From: an uncultured Bacteroidaceae bacterium
GTDB lineage: Bacteria; Bacteroidota; Bacteroidia; Bacteroidales; Bacteroidaceae
Direction: 5' to 3'
NCBI GenBank assembly: GCA_904501945.1
Contig: CAJGCU010000020.1
Location: 1-28,991 of the forward strand
Length of the DNA: 28,991 nucleotides
Of this stretch, positions 1 through 8,799 are shown piece by piece. A program made the position numbers and the translations under genes. Numbering within the stretch: the stretch's first letter is position 1; each line of letters opens with the position of its first letter. The notes beneath the pieces were generated by a model. It had not been told where the DNA came from and did not search any database. It was given only the letters and a program-made list of their open reading frames with translations.

Positions 1-92
1 CACAGACGCTAAAATGATAAAGTGAGAAGATGCATTTTGCCCTTGCAGCTTCTTCAAGAAGAACATAATAATATTGGTTAGTTTTTGTATGA

Positions 93-133
93 GCAGCTTC
101 GACACCGTGATGGCCTCGAAGCTGCATTTTTAG
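93..133 (+). terminator. Rho-independent terminator of a gene left of the window
   Basis: A perfect 10-bp stem (GCAGCTTCGA at 93-102, TCGAAGCTGC at 116-125) with a 13-base loop is followed by ATTTTTAG. The T-run is only on the plus strand, so this should end a plus-strand transcript entering from the left. No coding region for that transcript is recognisable in bases 1-92. Confidence 0.7.
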
Positions 134-153
134 CATGGGTGGGAAACAGCGCT

Positions 154-186
154 TTTTGTGCCTCTCACCCCTTTTGGGGCACAAAA
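154..186. repeat. Inverted repeat between convergent terminators
   Basis: TTTTGTGCC (154-162) pairs with GGCACAAAA (178-186). The loop contains an alternative CCCC/GGGG pairing (168-171 with 176-179). It lies between the plus-strand terminator on its left and the minus-strand terminator on its right. It may be a backup terminator or a remnant; no function can be assigned. Confidence 0.45.
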
Positions 187-250
187 GAGGGGTAAAAACA
201 AGATGTCTTTCTTTGAATGCTTTTCAGCATTATTGGGGGCAGACGGTAAC

Positions 251-286
251 AAAAAAGAGGGCTACGTCCAACATTGACATAGCCCT
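251..286 (-). terminator. Rho-independent terminator of the secreted metallopeptidase gene
   Basis: AGGGCTA (258-264) pairs with TAGCCCT (280-286), with an inner GTC/GAC pairing across a single mismatch. Read on the minus strand, the hairpin is followed by CTTTTTTG (A-run at 251-256 on the plus strand). It lies about 30 bases past the stop codon of the minus-strand metallopeptidase gene. Confidence 0.75.
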
Positions 287-316
287 GCTTGCAGGCTGGC
301 GTGAGAGCCTGATGGA

Positions 317-3079
317 TTATTTCACGTATACCTTATAAGTGTCGGTCTTGCCGTTCTGTACAAACTTGATGAAATAGAGTCCTGGCGCAAGGGAAGAGGG
401 CAGCGTGTAGGCATTGCCTTGCAGGGGAGCCTCATCGACAACAATTCCTGACAGTCCGAGCATATTGACACGCACCTGGTCGGGCGAGATACCATTGGCA
501 AGCTGTACGGTGATAGGATGCCCTGCCATCAGTCTTCCGGTGAGGAGTTTGACACCGTTGCTGCCAGGCGTGTAGGGGGCATCAGGCTCGCTTCCATTTA
601 TTTCTTTGATGTAGAGCGCTATGTTTTGGGCTTCGCGGGCTGCATCCTCATCGTAAGACGCATCGGTCAGCGTCTGTTCGTTAAGGCTCCACTTGGTGTA
701 GAGGTCGGCCACCTGCAGGGCGCCATCGAGGAGGCGGACTCGGTAGTCGTAGTGGTGCTTGCGCTGTGCCTGATTGTTGTCGTTGGTATAGATGTAGTCG
801 GTGTTTGCCACGACAAGGAAGATGACATTGTTGGCTGGCCTGTCGGTGAGGTCTATCCTTGTCTTTCCGCAATGGATGGGCTGTGAATAGTAGTTCTTTC
901 CTGCTTTTATCACATAGCAGAGCTGGGCACGCATCTCTGTGTCTTGCGGCAGGAACTCGACTGTGGCAGAGTTGGCTTTTGAATCAACATGGATAGGGAT
1001 AATGTTGCTGCCTGACCATCCCGGATTAGTGATGGTGTCTGGCGCCATCCAGTTATCCAGCGAATTTTTCTTGAGTCCTTGGTAAGGTGTCAGCTTGAAT
1101 GGCTCGACATCAATCCAATAGGGTTCCCACTCGGCTTTCACTACAACGCCGATATTGTCATTCATGATTTGCCTATAGCCTTTTTTCCAGCCACCAATGT
1201 CGAAGGTGGCCATGCGTGAGCGGTATTGCAAGATGAGTTGCCTCATGGTTTCATCGCCCAGCATGGTTCCGATGCCCTTGAGCACATAGTCGGAGCAGTT
1301 GCGCCAAATCCAAGGAATGCTGCCCTTTCCGCATATCTCTCCCAAGATGATTGGGAATGCATTGCCATACTGGGTTCCGCCGAGCAGGTTGCGCCAGGTG
1401 CAGATTTGCTGGCCATTGCTTTCATACATATTGACGCCTTCAGCTGTAGGTCCTCCAAACGAGCCGTCTTGCAGCCATCCTGAATAGCATTCGATGGGCA
1501 TGAAGGGAGCGACAAAAGGACAGGCATCGAGAAAACCTGGGGTTCCGTACTTGTTATCGCGCTCGGTGGCCATGGCGCTCTGCAGCCATGTGTTGCCAGC
1601 CTCATGGAACCAGCTTGACTTTTGGCAGGAGCCCAAGTCGGCAAAGAGGGCGTGGATGCCTTCATGTATCATGGCTTCGCGCTGATAGTCGCCATCGCTC
1701 CACTTCTTGTCGGCATCGTCGCGGAAGCGAGAGAAGGGAAGATAAGATGCCCACACGCAAGGCCAGTTTGCTCTGATGCCCGTCACTGGGTCTTCATACC
1801 AGATGGCGCCCTGATAACCACCTTTCTCCTCATTGCTGGTGTTGTCATTCTTGAGGCCGGAACCGAAGATGTAGATGAGCGAGCGGTACCCATTACGAGC
1901 GCGGAGATCGGGCGGCCAGCCCATGTTGTTGCGGATGTAGGCAAAGTCTTCATCGTACTTCTCTATCATGTTCTGCGCGCACTTCTTGACTTCGTCAGAA
2001 TTGTAGGCTCCACATTCCTTGTTCAGATTGCTGCCCCACACGACGGTCCACCATTCGCCATCCACTCGGTTGACTGGCTTTCCGTTGCGGTCAGTGGAAG
2101 GTACATCGCCAAGGTTTTTCGTAGGCTTCTCGAATTTGCCGTAGTTGAATTTGGCATCGGTCGTCCAGTCGTGGGAGAACATCGGCACTCGACCTTCCCA
2201 AGAGAATGGCGCGCCCAGAGGCTCTGTCTGCACATCTACGTAGATACGCATATCGGTCTGGGTGAGCGTATTCCCATCTGTATCCTTGTACATCATAGAA
2301 CAAAGATAATAGCCTGAATGTTCAAGCGCAGCACACTCTGTCAGCACAAATTCCGGGTCTGCCTTGTAGCCGCGGAGCTGCTTGTCGTGCTTGTCTTTGT
2401 AACGCACTCTATACAGGGTGTTACCGTCTCTATCTACGCAACTGAAAGTTATCCTGTCACCTTCCATCACCTGTATGTAGTTCTGCTGCAGCCATTCCCC
2501 GTCGTTCTGGCGAACAAGAGGCTGCAATTTCCAAAGGTCAATTTCGTCCGTTCGGTGCTCGACGGTTTCGACATATTCTGGTTGGTCGGATTCGACACTA
2601 TCACCAGAACCTATCGTTACATTGAACACATACTGAACTGTATCGGCATCCTGCACGAACATCTCAGCAAAGGTGAAACTATCCCCTGCGCTTACTTTTG
2701 CATTGTTGTGAATGATTTTGAAGTATCCATTTTCGTACTTGCATGCCACACAGCGATTAGCGTTTGAAGCAGCGCAAGCCACACCCTTCTTTGTGAACCA
2801 ATAGCCTGTTCCGTAGGACTTGGTGCTGTAGGTTGTGTTGGTACTGCCCTGCTTTGCCAAGAAACGGATGGAACCCAAAGATATTCCTTTCTCAAACGAT
2901 TCTTCGGAGGAACGGCCGAAAGCATCGACCAACACATTGGTGCTCACCCGCATCACAGTAGGAGCATCTGATGCTTTCTCGGCATCGCGGATGATGTTTG
3001 CCGTATAAGTCACCTTGGAGCCAGCATAGGACAGGGCTGTGCACACGAGCAGCGATAAGGTAAGTAAGCTTTTCTTCAT
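317..3079 (-). CDS. Secreted HExxH metallopeptidase-like protein with C-terminal sorting tail
   Basis: A 920-residue secreted protein. Residues 1-19 are a clear signal peptide (MKKSLLTLSLLVCTALSYA). An Ig-like region lies at about 195-285 (GDRITFSCVDRDG, then HSGYYLCSMMYKD). The central region has a zinc-peptidase signature, H472-E473-G-I-H476, followed 17 residues later by E493 in WFHEAGNTW. That matches the spacing of gluzincins, where the downstream Glu is the third ligand. The last ~75 residues (848-920) resemble the type A type IX-secretion sorting domain, ending GLYFIKFVQNGKTDTYKVYVK-like with a Gly-Leu-Tyr turn and a basic C-terminus. From these features I infer a secreted, probably surface-attached zinc peptidase; the substrate is unknown. 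A Bacteroidetes domain of unknown function such as DUF6055 is a possible assignment but could not be tested. It has its own promoter and terminator, so it is probably monocistronic. Confidence 0.75.
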   Translation of the reverse strand: MKKSLLTLSLLVCTALSYAGSKVTYTANIIRDAEKASDAPTVMRVSTNVLVDAFGRSSEESFEKGISLGSIRFLAKQGSTNTTYSTKSYGTGYWFTKKGVACAASNANRCVACKYENGYFKIIHNNAKVSAGDSFTFAEMFVQDADTVQYVFNVTIGSGDSVESDQPEYVETVEHRTDEIDLWKLQPLVRQNDGEWLQQNYIQVMEGDRITFSCVDRDGNTLYRVRYKDKHDKQLRGYKADPEFVLTECAALEHSGYYLCSMMYKDTDGNTLTQTDMRIYVDVQTEPLGAPFSWEGRVPMFSHDWTTDAKFNYGKFEKPTKNLGDVPSTDRNGKPVNRVDGEWWTVVWGSNLNKECGAYNSDEVKKCAQNMIEKYDEDFAYIRNNMGWPPDLRARNGYRSLIYIFGSGLKNDNTSNEEKGGYQGAIWYEDPVTGIRANWPCVWASYLPFSRFRDDADKKWSDGDYQREAMIHEGIHALFADLGSCQKSSWFHEAGNTWLQSAMATERDNKYGTPGFLDACPFVAPFMPIECYSGWLQDGSFGGPTAEGVNMYESNGQQICTWRNLLGGTQYGNAFPIILGEICGKGSIPWIWRNCSDYVLKGIGTMLGDETMRQLILQYRSRMATFDIGGWKKGYRQIMNDNIGVVVKAEWEPYWIDVEPFKLTPYQGLKKNSLDNWMAPDTITNPGWSGSNIIPIHVDSKANSATVEFLPQDTEMRAQLCYVIKAGKNYYSQPIHCGKTRIDLTDRPANNVIFLVVANTDYIYTNDNNQAQRKHHYDYRVRLLDGALQVADLYTKWSLNEQTLTDASYDEDAAREAQNIALYIKEINGSEPDAPYTPGSNGVKLLTGRLMAGHPITVQLANGISPDQVRVNMLGLSGIVVDEAPLQGNAYTLPSSLAPGLYFIKFVQNGKTDTYKVYVK

Positions 3080-3121
3080 AAGGTAATAAGATAATTAATG
3101 AGTTAGTTAGATTTGATTCCA

Positions 3122-3129
3122 CAAAATTA
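3122..3129 (-). promoter_or_regulatory. Bacteroidetes -7 promoter box for the metallopeptidase gene
   Basis: The minus strand reads TAATTTTG, a match to the TAnnTTTG consensus, 42 bases upstream of the ATG at 3079. No good TTTG -33 box lies 19-21 bases further upstream, where the preceding gene's hairpin sits. Confidence 0.5.
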
Positions 3130-3148
3130 CATTTTTTTTCACAATAAA

Positions 3149-3191
3149 GAAAGTGCTTCAGCACCGTTTCATCGGTATTGAAGCACTTTTT
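3149..3191 (-). terminator. Hairpin terminator downstream of the S46 peptidase gene
   Basis: An 11-bp stem (3150-3160 with 3179-3189, AAAGTGCTTCA/TGAAGCACTTT) is extended by an inner ACCG/CGGT stem around TTTCAT. On the minus strand it is followed by CTTTATTG. On the plus strand it is followed by five Ts, so it could also work in the opposite direction. It separates the S46 peptidase gene from the metallopeptidase gene. Confidence 0.7.
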
Positions 3192-3235
3192 AGACAATTG
3201 TTTTACAAATGGACAATTCTTTCAGACATCGGCCA

Positions 3236-5365
3236 TTACTCGATCGTCAATTCATTAATCAGGCGCTTGGCGTTGCTGTAGTCATCCATAACTGAAAGCA
3301 CCCAACGAATGTCGACAGCTATACAGCGCTGCAAGGCATTGTCGAACTTCAAGTCGCCTGACATGGCTTCCCAGTTTCCATCGAAAGCAAGACCGATGAG
3401 CCGTCCCTTGCCATCGAATACTCCTGAACCCGAGTTGCCGCCTGTGATGTCATTGGTTGTAAGGAAGCAAAGAGGAAGTTCGCCTGTAGCCTTATCAATA
3501 TAGCGTGCTGAGAATTTTCCTTTCTTCATCCACTTATAGACAGAAGGAATGAGCCTGTAATCGTAGTTGTCGGGGTTCTGCTCGTGCTTGTTGAGGAAGG
3601 AGCGAGGACTGGTGATAAGCTGAGTCGCCTCTTCTTTCAGCCCTGTTGTACCAGGAGTGAAATCAATCGGTTTGCACAGACCATAGCTGAGACGCAAGGT
3701 AAAGTTTGCATCAGGATAATATTCACGGTCATGGTTCATTTCGCGGATGCCATCACCAAGAATGCGCTCATACTCATGCTCGTTACCGCTTACCGACAGC
3801 TGGCTTGCGTAAACGTCAAACAATTGACTGGCAACTTTTGCCATGGGGTCGTCAGCCACCTCGCTGAACGAATAAACCTGACGAATATCGTCGGGGCGAG
3901 CAAAGACAGAAGTCGCATAAAGGTTATCCACATAACGGCTATAGTCGCCATTCCATGTACTGTTGATTTCATGCATAATTTCTTGTATTTGGAACTTGGT
4001 TCCAGAAGCCTGCTTAACGTAGTTTTGCAGCAGAGAAAGGAACACTTTCTTATCGGTTTCCACGTCAATGTTCTTATAGGCATTTTCAACTTTTTCCTGA
4101 AATTTCTCGTCTTCGCTGCCACGTCTAGAGCTCGCTACATTCTTCAGAACCAAACCTAAAATATCGCTGCCACGATAGAAAGATTCCATCCACAAGTTGT
4201 TGCCGTACAGAACAGAAGCTTCTGATTCGTAGATTGACTTCAGCGAATCGAGCGCGCTGATGTACTTGCCACGTTTGTTAACATCCTTTTCCGACCATTC
4301 TTTCAAGTCCTGCTCCTGCTGCTGCTTTTCTTCAACAACTTTCAAATTTTCAAGCGCTTGATTCTGACCAAGAGAAAATTTCCAGTAGTTGGAACTGCTA
4401 GCATATTTAGACGCATACATAATACGAATGGAATCACTCTGCCGCATTACCTCTCGAAGCACATCGAGCTTCACGCCACGTACCTGATAACGCACATCGT
4501 TAAGGGTTCGCATGGTGCTCTCGATGCCATAGCTGGAAAGGTAACGGTCGGTGCTGCCAGGATAGCCAAGCGTCATCGCATATGAGCCATCCTGATACCC
4601 CTGTGTGCTAACACGGGCGTACTGAAGAGGGTGATACGGAACATTATCCTTGCTGTATTCAGCTGGAGCATTGTTCTTATCGGCATAAATACGGAACACA
4701 CAAAAATCGCAAGTCTGACGAGGCCACATCCAGTTATCGGTATCGCCACCATACTTACCTAGGCATTGTGGTGGAGCATATACCAAACGAACGTCGTCAA
4801 ATCGCTGATAAACAGACAAGAAATATTTACTACCCTTATAGAAAGGATTTACCTCGCTCTGTATCCCATTTCCGCTATAATCAACCATCTCCATCAATCG
4901 ACTTGACACAGAATCTACAATTATGGCTTTGGCAGTTTCTGATGCTCCTTCTGGGACAGAAGAAAGAATCAAATCCGTTACATCAACCGTCTTGATGTGA
5001 AAAAGCACATACAGCCCTTCGTTTGGAAGTTCATCCTCAAGCTTTTTAGCATAAAAGCCATACTTAAGATAATCGTCCTCTGGTGTGGAATGAGTCTGAA
5101 TGGCACTAAACCCACAGTGATGGTTGGTGAAAACCAATCCTTCATTAGAAACAACAACGCCTGAACAAAAGCCACCCAATTGTATGATGGCATTGTTAAG
5201 CGAAGGCTGTTCTGTACTATAAAGTTCTTCCGAAGTCAGTTCCAGTCCAAGACTTCGTAAAACCGAATCGGTCTTCTCTGAGATATTGCCCATCACCCAC
5301 ATACCTTCGTCGGCCCGAGTGGTGAGGGAGAGAAGAGTCAATAAAATGAAAGTAAGTTTTTTCAT
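3236..5365 (-). CDS. dpp7: S46 family dipeptidyl-peptidase, DPP7-like
   Basis: A 709-residue serine exopeptidase of the S46 family, a periplasmic enzyme that removes dipeptides from oligopeptide N-termini to feed amino-acid use. Residues 1-18 form a signal peptide ending in a TTRA/DEG cleavage site. The chymotrypsin-like triad is visible: His83 in TNHHCG, the Asp in GDTDNWMWPRQTCDF, and Ser645 in GGNSGSGV. Length is normal for the family. The position 18 residues after the catalytic Ser, which sets P1 preference in Porphyromonas DPP7/DPP11, is Gly663 in FDGNWEA. DPP11 enzymes carry Arg there (Asp/Glu preference) and DPP7 enzymes carry Gly (hydrophobic preference), so this one is assigned DPP7-like. 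It starts 50 bases after the flippase stop with no obvious promoter between, so it may be the last gene of the topA-aroK-speA-flippase unit. Confidence 0.9.
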   Translation of the reverse strand: MKKLTFILLTLLSLTTRADEGMWVMGNISEKTDSVLRSLGLELTSEELYSTEQPSLNNAIIQLGGFCSGVVVSNEGLVFTNHHCGFSAIQTHSTPEDDYLKYGFYAKKLEDELPNEGLYVLFHIKTVDVTDLILSSVPEGASETAKAIIVDSVSSRLMEMVDYSGNGIQSEVNPFYKGSKYFLSVYQRFDDVRLVYAPPQCLGKYGGDTDNWMWPRQTCDFCVFRIYADKNNAPAEYSKDNVPYHPLQYARVSTQGYQDGSYAMTLGYPGSTDRYLSSYGIESTMRTLNDVRYQVRGVKLDVLREVMRQSDSIRIMYASKYASSSNYWKFSLGQNQALENLKVVEEKQQQEQDLKEWSEKDVNKRGKYISALDSLKSIYESEASVLYGNNLWMESFYRGSDILGLVLKNVASSRRGSEDEKFQEKVENAYKNIDVETDKKVFLSLLQNYVKQASGTKFQIQEIMHEINSTWNGDYSRYVDNLYATSVFARPDDIRQVYSFSEVADDPMAKVASQLFDVYASQLSVSGNEHEYERILGDGIREMNHDREYYPDANFTLRLSYGLCKPIDFTPGTTGLKEEATQLITSPRSFLNKHEQNPDNYDYRLIPSVYKWMKKGKFSARYIDKATGELPLCFLTTNDITGGNSGSGVFDGKGRLIGLAFDGNWEAMSGDLKFDNALQRCIAVDIRWVLSVMDDYSNAKRLINELTIE

Positions 5366-5415
5366 ATTAATATTGATTTTAATGTTTCTATATGTTATTT
5401 AAAATAAACGTAAAT

Positions 5416-6861
5416 TTACTTTTGAAATTTCTTTCCAATGAAAGGTAAGCTGTGCAGAGGGAGGTCTTTTCGTACAACTTCTATCATAAAAATAGCAATA
5501 AGACCAGTATTGAGTATCAGACGCACCCAACTACTCCACGTTTCTGGCTGGCAGCACATTGCAACATACAGCACTGCAGCAAGAAGGACGTAGGAGAGGA
5601 TGCTCTTGAGATCATATTGAATCGGATTGATTCTTTGACCAACAATATAACTAAGCAACATTGCAGTAGCATAGCCAGCGAAACCGCCCCAAGCACATGC
5701 CATATAACCGTATTGGGGAATGAAGAGCACATTGACAGCAACGAGCACCACACAGCCTGCAAACGAGAAGAAGGCACCCCAAACCGTCTTGTCAATGAGT
5801 TTGTACCAAAAGGACAGATTGAAATAGATGCCCATCATTATCTCGGCTGCCATCACAATAGGAACGACGACAAGCCCTTCACGATAATCTGCTCCTATGA
5901 TGTACTTGAGAATGTCCATATAGCCTACCACACAGAGAAATGCCAGGAGAGTGAATATAACGAAATACTTCATGGCATGAGCATAATAGTCTTTGCTATC
6001 CTTTTCCTTTGCTTTAGAAAAGACGATGGGTTCGTAGGCGTAGCGGAAGGCTTGAGTTATCATTGCCATAATCATTGCCACTTTGACACACGCTCCATAC
6101 ACACCGAGCTGTGCCGTTCCGTCTGTCTCATTATAGACGAGAGGGAAAATGATTTTATCGGCAGTCTGATTCAGAATGCCTGCTACACCAAGCACTAGAA
6201 TAGGCCAAGAATAGCTAAGCATACGTTTCAACAGAGAAAAGTCAAATCGCCATTTCACCTTGAAAAGGTCAGGAACAAAGAAGAAGGTGATGAGTCCTGT
6301 ACACCAAAGATTGATACAGAAAACGTAAAAGACTTCTGCCTTTTCTAAAACAATGAAATAGATGACATTGAGCAAGATATTGAAGAGTATAAACAGCAGT
6401 TTTAATGAGGCAAACTTGATGGGGCGTTTTTGGAAACGTAAGTAACTGAACGGTATGGCCTGAAGCGCGTCAAGCACAACAACTGCTGCCATCATGAACA
6501 GATACTCGTGATGGTCTGCATAGCCAAGGAACTTGCTGACAGGAGTGATGAAACCAAAGATAGCCAAAAGAAAGATGGCTGAAAGGACTCCTATCACCAC
6601 CATGGCTGTAGAAAATACGGTATCAGGCTTTTCGCCCTCCTTGTTGGCAAATCGAAAAAGCGTGGTCTCCATGCCAAAAGTAAGAACGACCAATGCCAAT
6701 GCCGTATAGGCATAGATGTTCACGCTCACACCATAATCGCCTGATTCTTTAGGCATACAATTGGTGTAGAGCGGCACAAGCAGGTAGTTGAGGAAACGCC
6801 CAACAATGCTGCTTAACCCATAGATTGCCGTATCTTTGGCCAAAGCCTTGAGGTTTGCCAT
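5416..6861 (-). CDS. Oligosaccharide flippase (Wzx/MATE-like polysaccharide exporter)
   Basis: A 481-residue, strongly hydrophobic inner-membrane protein of the polysaccharide-transport (oligosaccharide flippase) superfamily. The N-terminus, LKALAKDTAIYGLSSIVGRFLNYLLVPLYT, is typical: an amphipathic start, a first membrane helix with GR, then the LVPLYT motif. About 12-14 membrane segments follow, including KRMLSYSWPILVLGVAGILNQ near the middle. It probably moves lipid-linked sugar units across the inner membrane. No glycosyltransferases are adjacent, so the substrate cannot be inferred. The ATG lies 3 bases after the speA stop, implying cotranscription and probably translational coupling. 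The combination with speA looks like genomic packing rather than a shared pathway. Confidence 0.85.
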   Translation of the reverse strand: MANLKALAKDTAIYGLSSIVGRFLNYLLVPLYTNCMPKESGDYGVSVNIYAYTALALVVLTFGMETTLFRFANKEGEKPDTVFSTAMVVIGVLSAIFLLAIFGFITPVSKFLGYADHHEYLFMMAAVVVLDALQAIPFSYLRFQKRPIKFASLKLLFILFNILLNVIYFIVLEKAEVFYVFCINLWCTGLITFFFVPDLFKVKWRFDFSLLKRMLSYSWPILVLGVAGILNQTADKIIFPLVYNETDGTAQLGVYGACVKVAMIMAMITQAFRYAYEPIVFSKAKEKDSKDYYAHAMKYFVIFTLLAFLCVVGYMDILKYIIGADYREGLVVVPIVMAAEIMMGIYFNLSFWYKLIDKTVWGAFFSFAGCVVLVAVNVLFIPQYGYMACAWGGFAGYATAMLLSYIVGQRINPIQYDLKSILSYVLLAAVLYVAMCCQPETWSSWVRLILNTGLIAIFMIEVVRKDLPLHSLPFIGKKFQK

Positions 6862-6864
6862 AAT

Positions 6865-8760
6865 CTATTCCAGATAGGTGTATCCGTAAAGACCAGAACG
6901 ATAGGTGTCAAGGAATTCCTTTCCTTCGTCCAGAGTGACTTTACCGTCCTTGATAGCTTGCTTTACCCAAACTTCGAGGCTTCGTACCAGTTTCTTTGGC
7001 TCGTACTGAACATAGCTGAGCACGTCTGCAACTGTTTCGCCATCAATGATATTCTTGATGTGATAGCCATCTTTGTCTGTCGTAACATGAATTGCGTTGG
7101 TGTCACCGAAAAGATTGTGCATGTCACCTAAAATTTCCTGATAGGCACCAACAAGGAATACACCAATGTAATAAGATCCTTTTTTCTTGTCGAGCGAATG
7201 GAGAGGGATGAACTGATTGATTCCTGTTTCTGTAGCAAAATCCGCGATTTTTCCATCTGAATCGCAAGTGATATCCTGAATGGTTGCATTACGATTGGGA
7301 CGCTCGTTCAATCGCTGAATCGGCATGATTGGGAATATCTGGTCAATAGCCCAAGAGTCTGGCAACGAATGGAAGAGAGAGAAATTGCAGAAATACTTGT
7401 CTGCCAATAGTTTATCGAGAGAACGGAACTCTTCTGGAACATGCTTCATCGTATGAACCAACGTGTTTATCTCTCGTGCTACCGCCCAATACATCTTCTC
7501 TATTTCTGCACGTGTACGCAAATCAAGCATGCCATGCGAGAACAAGTCGAGAGCTTCCTCGCGAATCTGCTGTGCGTCATGCCAATTCTCAAGCATGTTT
7601 CGCATATTGATATTACACCAAATCTCATACAAATCTTTTGCCAAAGCATGGTCATTCTCGCCCACAACGAATTCGTCAGGCATGGCAGGAACCTCTGTCG
7701 TTTCAAGCACTTCCATAATCAATATAGAATGGTGAGCAGCAAGAGAACGGCCTCCTTCCGTAATGAGATTAGGATGAGGAATGTCGTTGGCATTGGCTGC
7801 ATCAACAAAGGTATAAACACAATTATTCACATACTCCTGAATGGAATAATTGACCGAACTTTCGCTATTACTTGAACGGCTACCATCATAGTCAACTCCA
7901 AGTCCACCACCACAATCGACAAATTCCACGCCATAACCCATTTTGTGAAGCTGGACATAAAACATGCTTGCTTCACGAAGGGCATTCTGGATACGACGAA
8001 TCTTGGTGATTTGCGAACCGATATGGAAATGTATCAATTTCAGACAATCCTTCATATCGTTTTCCTCAATATACTGAAGAGCCGCAAGAAGTTCACCTGA
8101 TGTCAATCCGAACTTGCTGGCATCACCGCCACTTTCTTCCCACTTGCCAGATCCCGACGCTGCCAATTTGATACGGATACCAATATTGGGGCGAATGCCA
8201 ATCTTTTGGGCTATACGGGTAATGGTATCCAGTTCGTTCAACTTTTCCACCACAATAAAAATGCGTTTGCCCATTTTCTGTGCCAGCAGCGCTAACTCAA
8301 TGTAGTCCTGGTCTTTATATCCATTGCACACAATCAGCGAATCGCTGTTCATGTTAACCGCCAGCACAGCATGCAGTTCTGGCTTAGAACCAGCCTCAAG
8401 ACCAAGGTTAAACTTCTTCCCGTGCTTAATAACTTCCTCAACAACGGGACTTATCTGATTGACTTTAATCGGATATATAATAAAGTTTTCTGCATTATAT
8501 CCATACTCTTTTGCCGCTTTCGAAAAACAAGTAGAGGTTTTTTCGATGCGGTTATCAATGATGTCCGGGAAACGGACCAATACAGGTGCCGACACATCAC
8601 GTAGGGCAAGGTCGTCCATCACCTCCTTGAGGTCAACCTCTACGCCATCCTTGCGCGGCATTACTGCCACGTTTCCTTTCTCATTGATATGAAAATAGTT
8701 AACGCCCCAACCATTGATTCCGTAAAGTTCGTTGGAGTCTTCAATGCGCCATTTTCTCAT
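6865..8760 (-). CDS. speA: Biosynthetic arginine decarboxylase
   Basis: Converts L-arginine to agmatine and CO2, the first step of the agmatine route to putrescine and spermidine; PLP- and Mg-dependent, cytoplasmic. The 631-residue length matches the family. Recognisable features are the N-terminal WRIEDSNELYGINGWG, the PLP lysine K99 in YPIKVNQ, HFHIGSQ at 245-251, the Gly-rich VDCGGGLGVDYDGS at about 281-294, and TEGGRSLAAHHS at 334-345. The C-terminal FSLFHSLPDSWAIDQIFPI block carries active-site residues contributed across the dimer. It starts 39 bases after the aroK stop and ends 3 bases before the flippase start. Bacteroidetes usually make spermidine through agmatine, so this is probably a housekeeping gene. 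Confidence 0.96.
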   Translation of the reverse strand: MRKWRIEDSNELYGINGWGVNYFHINEKGNVAVMPRKDGVEVDLKEVMDDLALRDVSAPVLVRFPDIIDNRIEKTSTCFSKAAKEYGYNAENFIIYPIKVNQISPVVEEVIKHGKKFNLGLEAGSKPELHAVLAVNMNSDSLIVCNGYKDQDYIELALLAQKMGKRIFIVVEKLNELDTITRIAQKIGIRPNIGIRIKLAASGSGKWEESGGDASKFGLTSGELLAALQYIEENDMKDCLKLIHFHIGSQITKIRRIQNALREASMFYVQLHKMGYGVEFVDCGGGLGVDYDGSRSSNSESSVNYSIQEYVNNCVYTFVDAANANDIPHPNLITEGGRSLAAHHSILIMEVLETTEVPAMPDEFVVGENDHALAKDLYEIWCNINMRNMLENWHDAQQIREEALDLFSHGMLDLRTRAEIEKMYWAVAREINTLVHTMKHVPEEFRSLDKLLADKYFCNFSLFHSLPDSWAIDQIFPIMPIQRLNERPNRNATIQDITCDSDGKIADFATETGINQFIPLHSLDKKKGSYYIGVFLVGAYQEILGDMHNLFGDTNAIHVTTDKDGYHIKNIIDGETVADVLSYVQYEPKKLVRSLEVWVKQAIKDGKVTLDEGKEFLDTYRSGLYGYTYLE

Positions 8761-8799
8761 TTTAGTAAAGAATGAATAGTAAAGAAAGAAGAATCATTG

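Larger units (their letters stand above)
1..316. other. Left-edge intergenic region with hairpins only
   Basis: This 316-base stretch holds three consecutive hairpins (the two terminators and the inverted repeat listed separately) and no convincing gene. A short open frame at 135-338 overlaps both the minus-strand terminator and the 3' end of the metallopeptidase gene, has no family resemblance, and is best treated as spurious. Confidence 0.6.

Noticed and set aside
50..63. TTCTTC-AA-GAAGAA inverted repeat
   Set aside because: A 2-base loop cannot form a stable hairpin and there is no promoter or gene next to it.
135..338. Open frame of 67 codons on the plus strand at the left edge
   Set aside because: It overlaps a minus-strand terminator and the 3' end of the metallopeptidase gene and has no recognisable family features.
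1622..2317. 231-codon plus-strand open frame opposite the metallopeptidase gene
   Set aside because: The opposite strand encodes a coherent signal-peptide protein with a zinc motif; this frame is its antisense shadow.
5452..6198. 248-codon plus-strand open frame opposite the flippase gene
   Set aside because: Composition is untypical (His-rich) and the minus-strand flippase is clear, so it is an antisense shadow.
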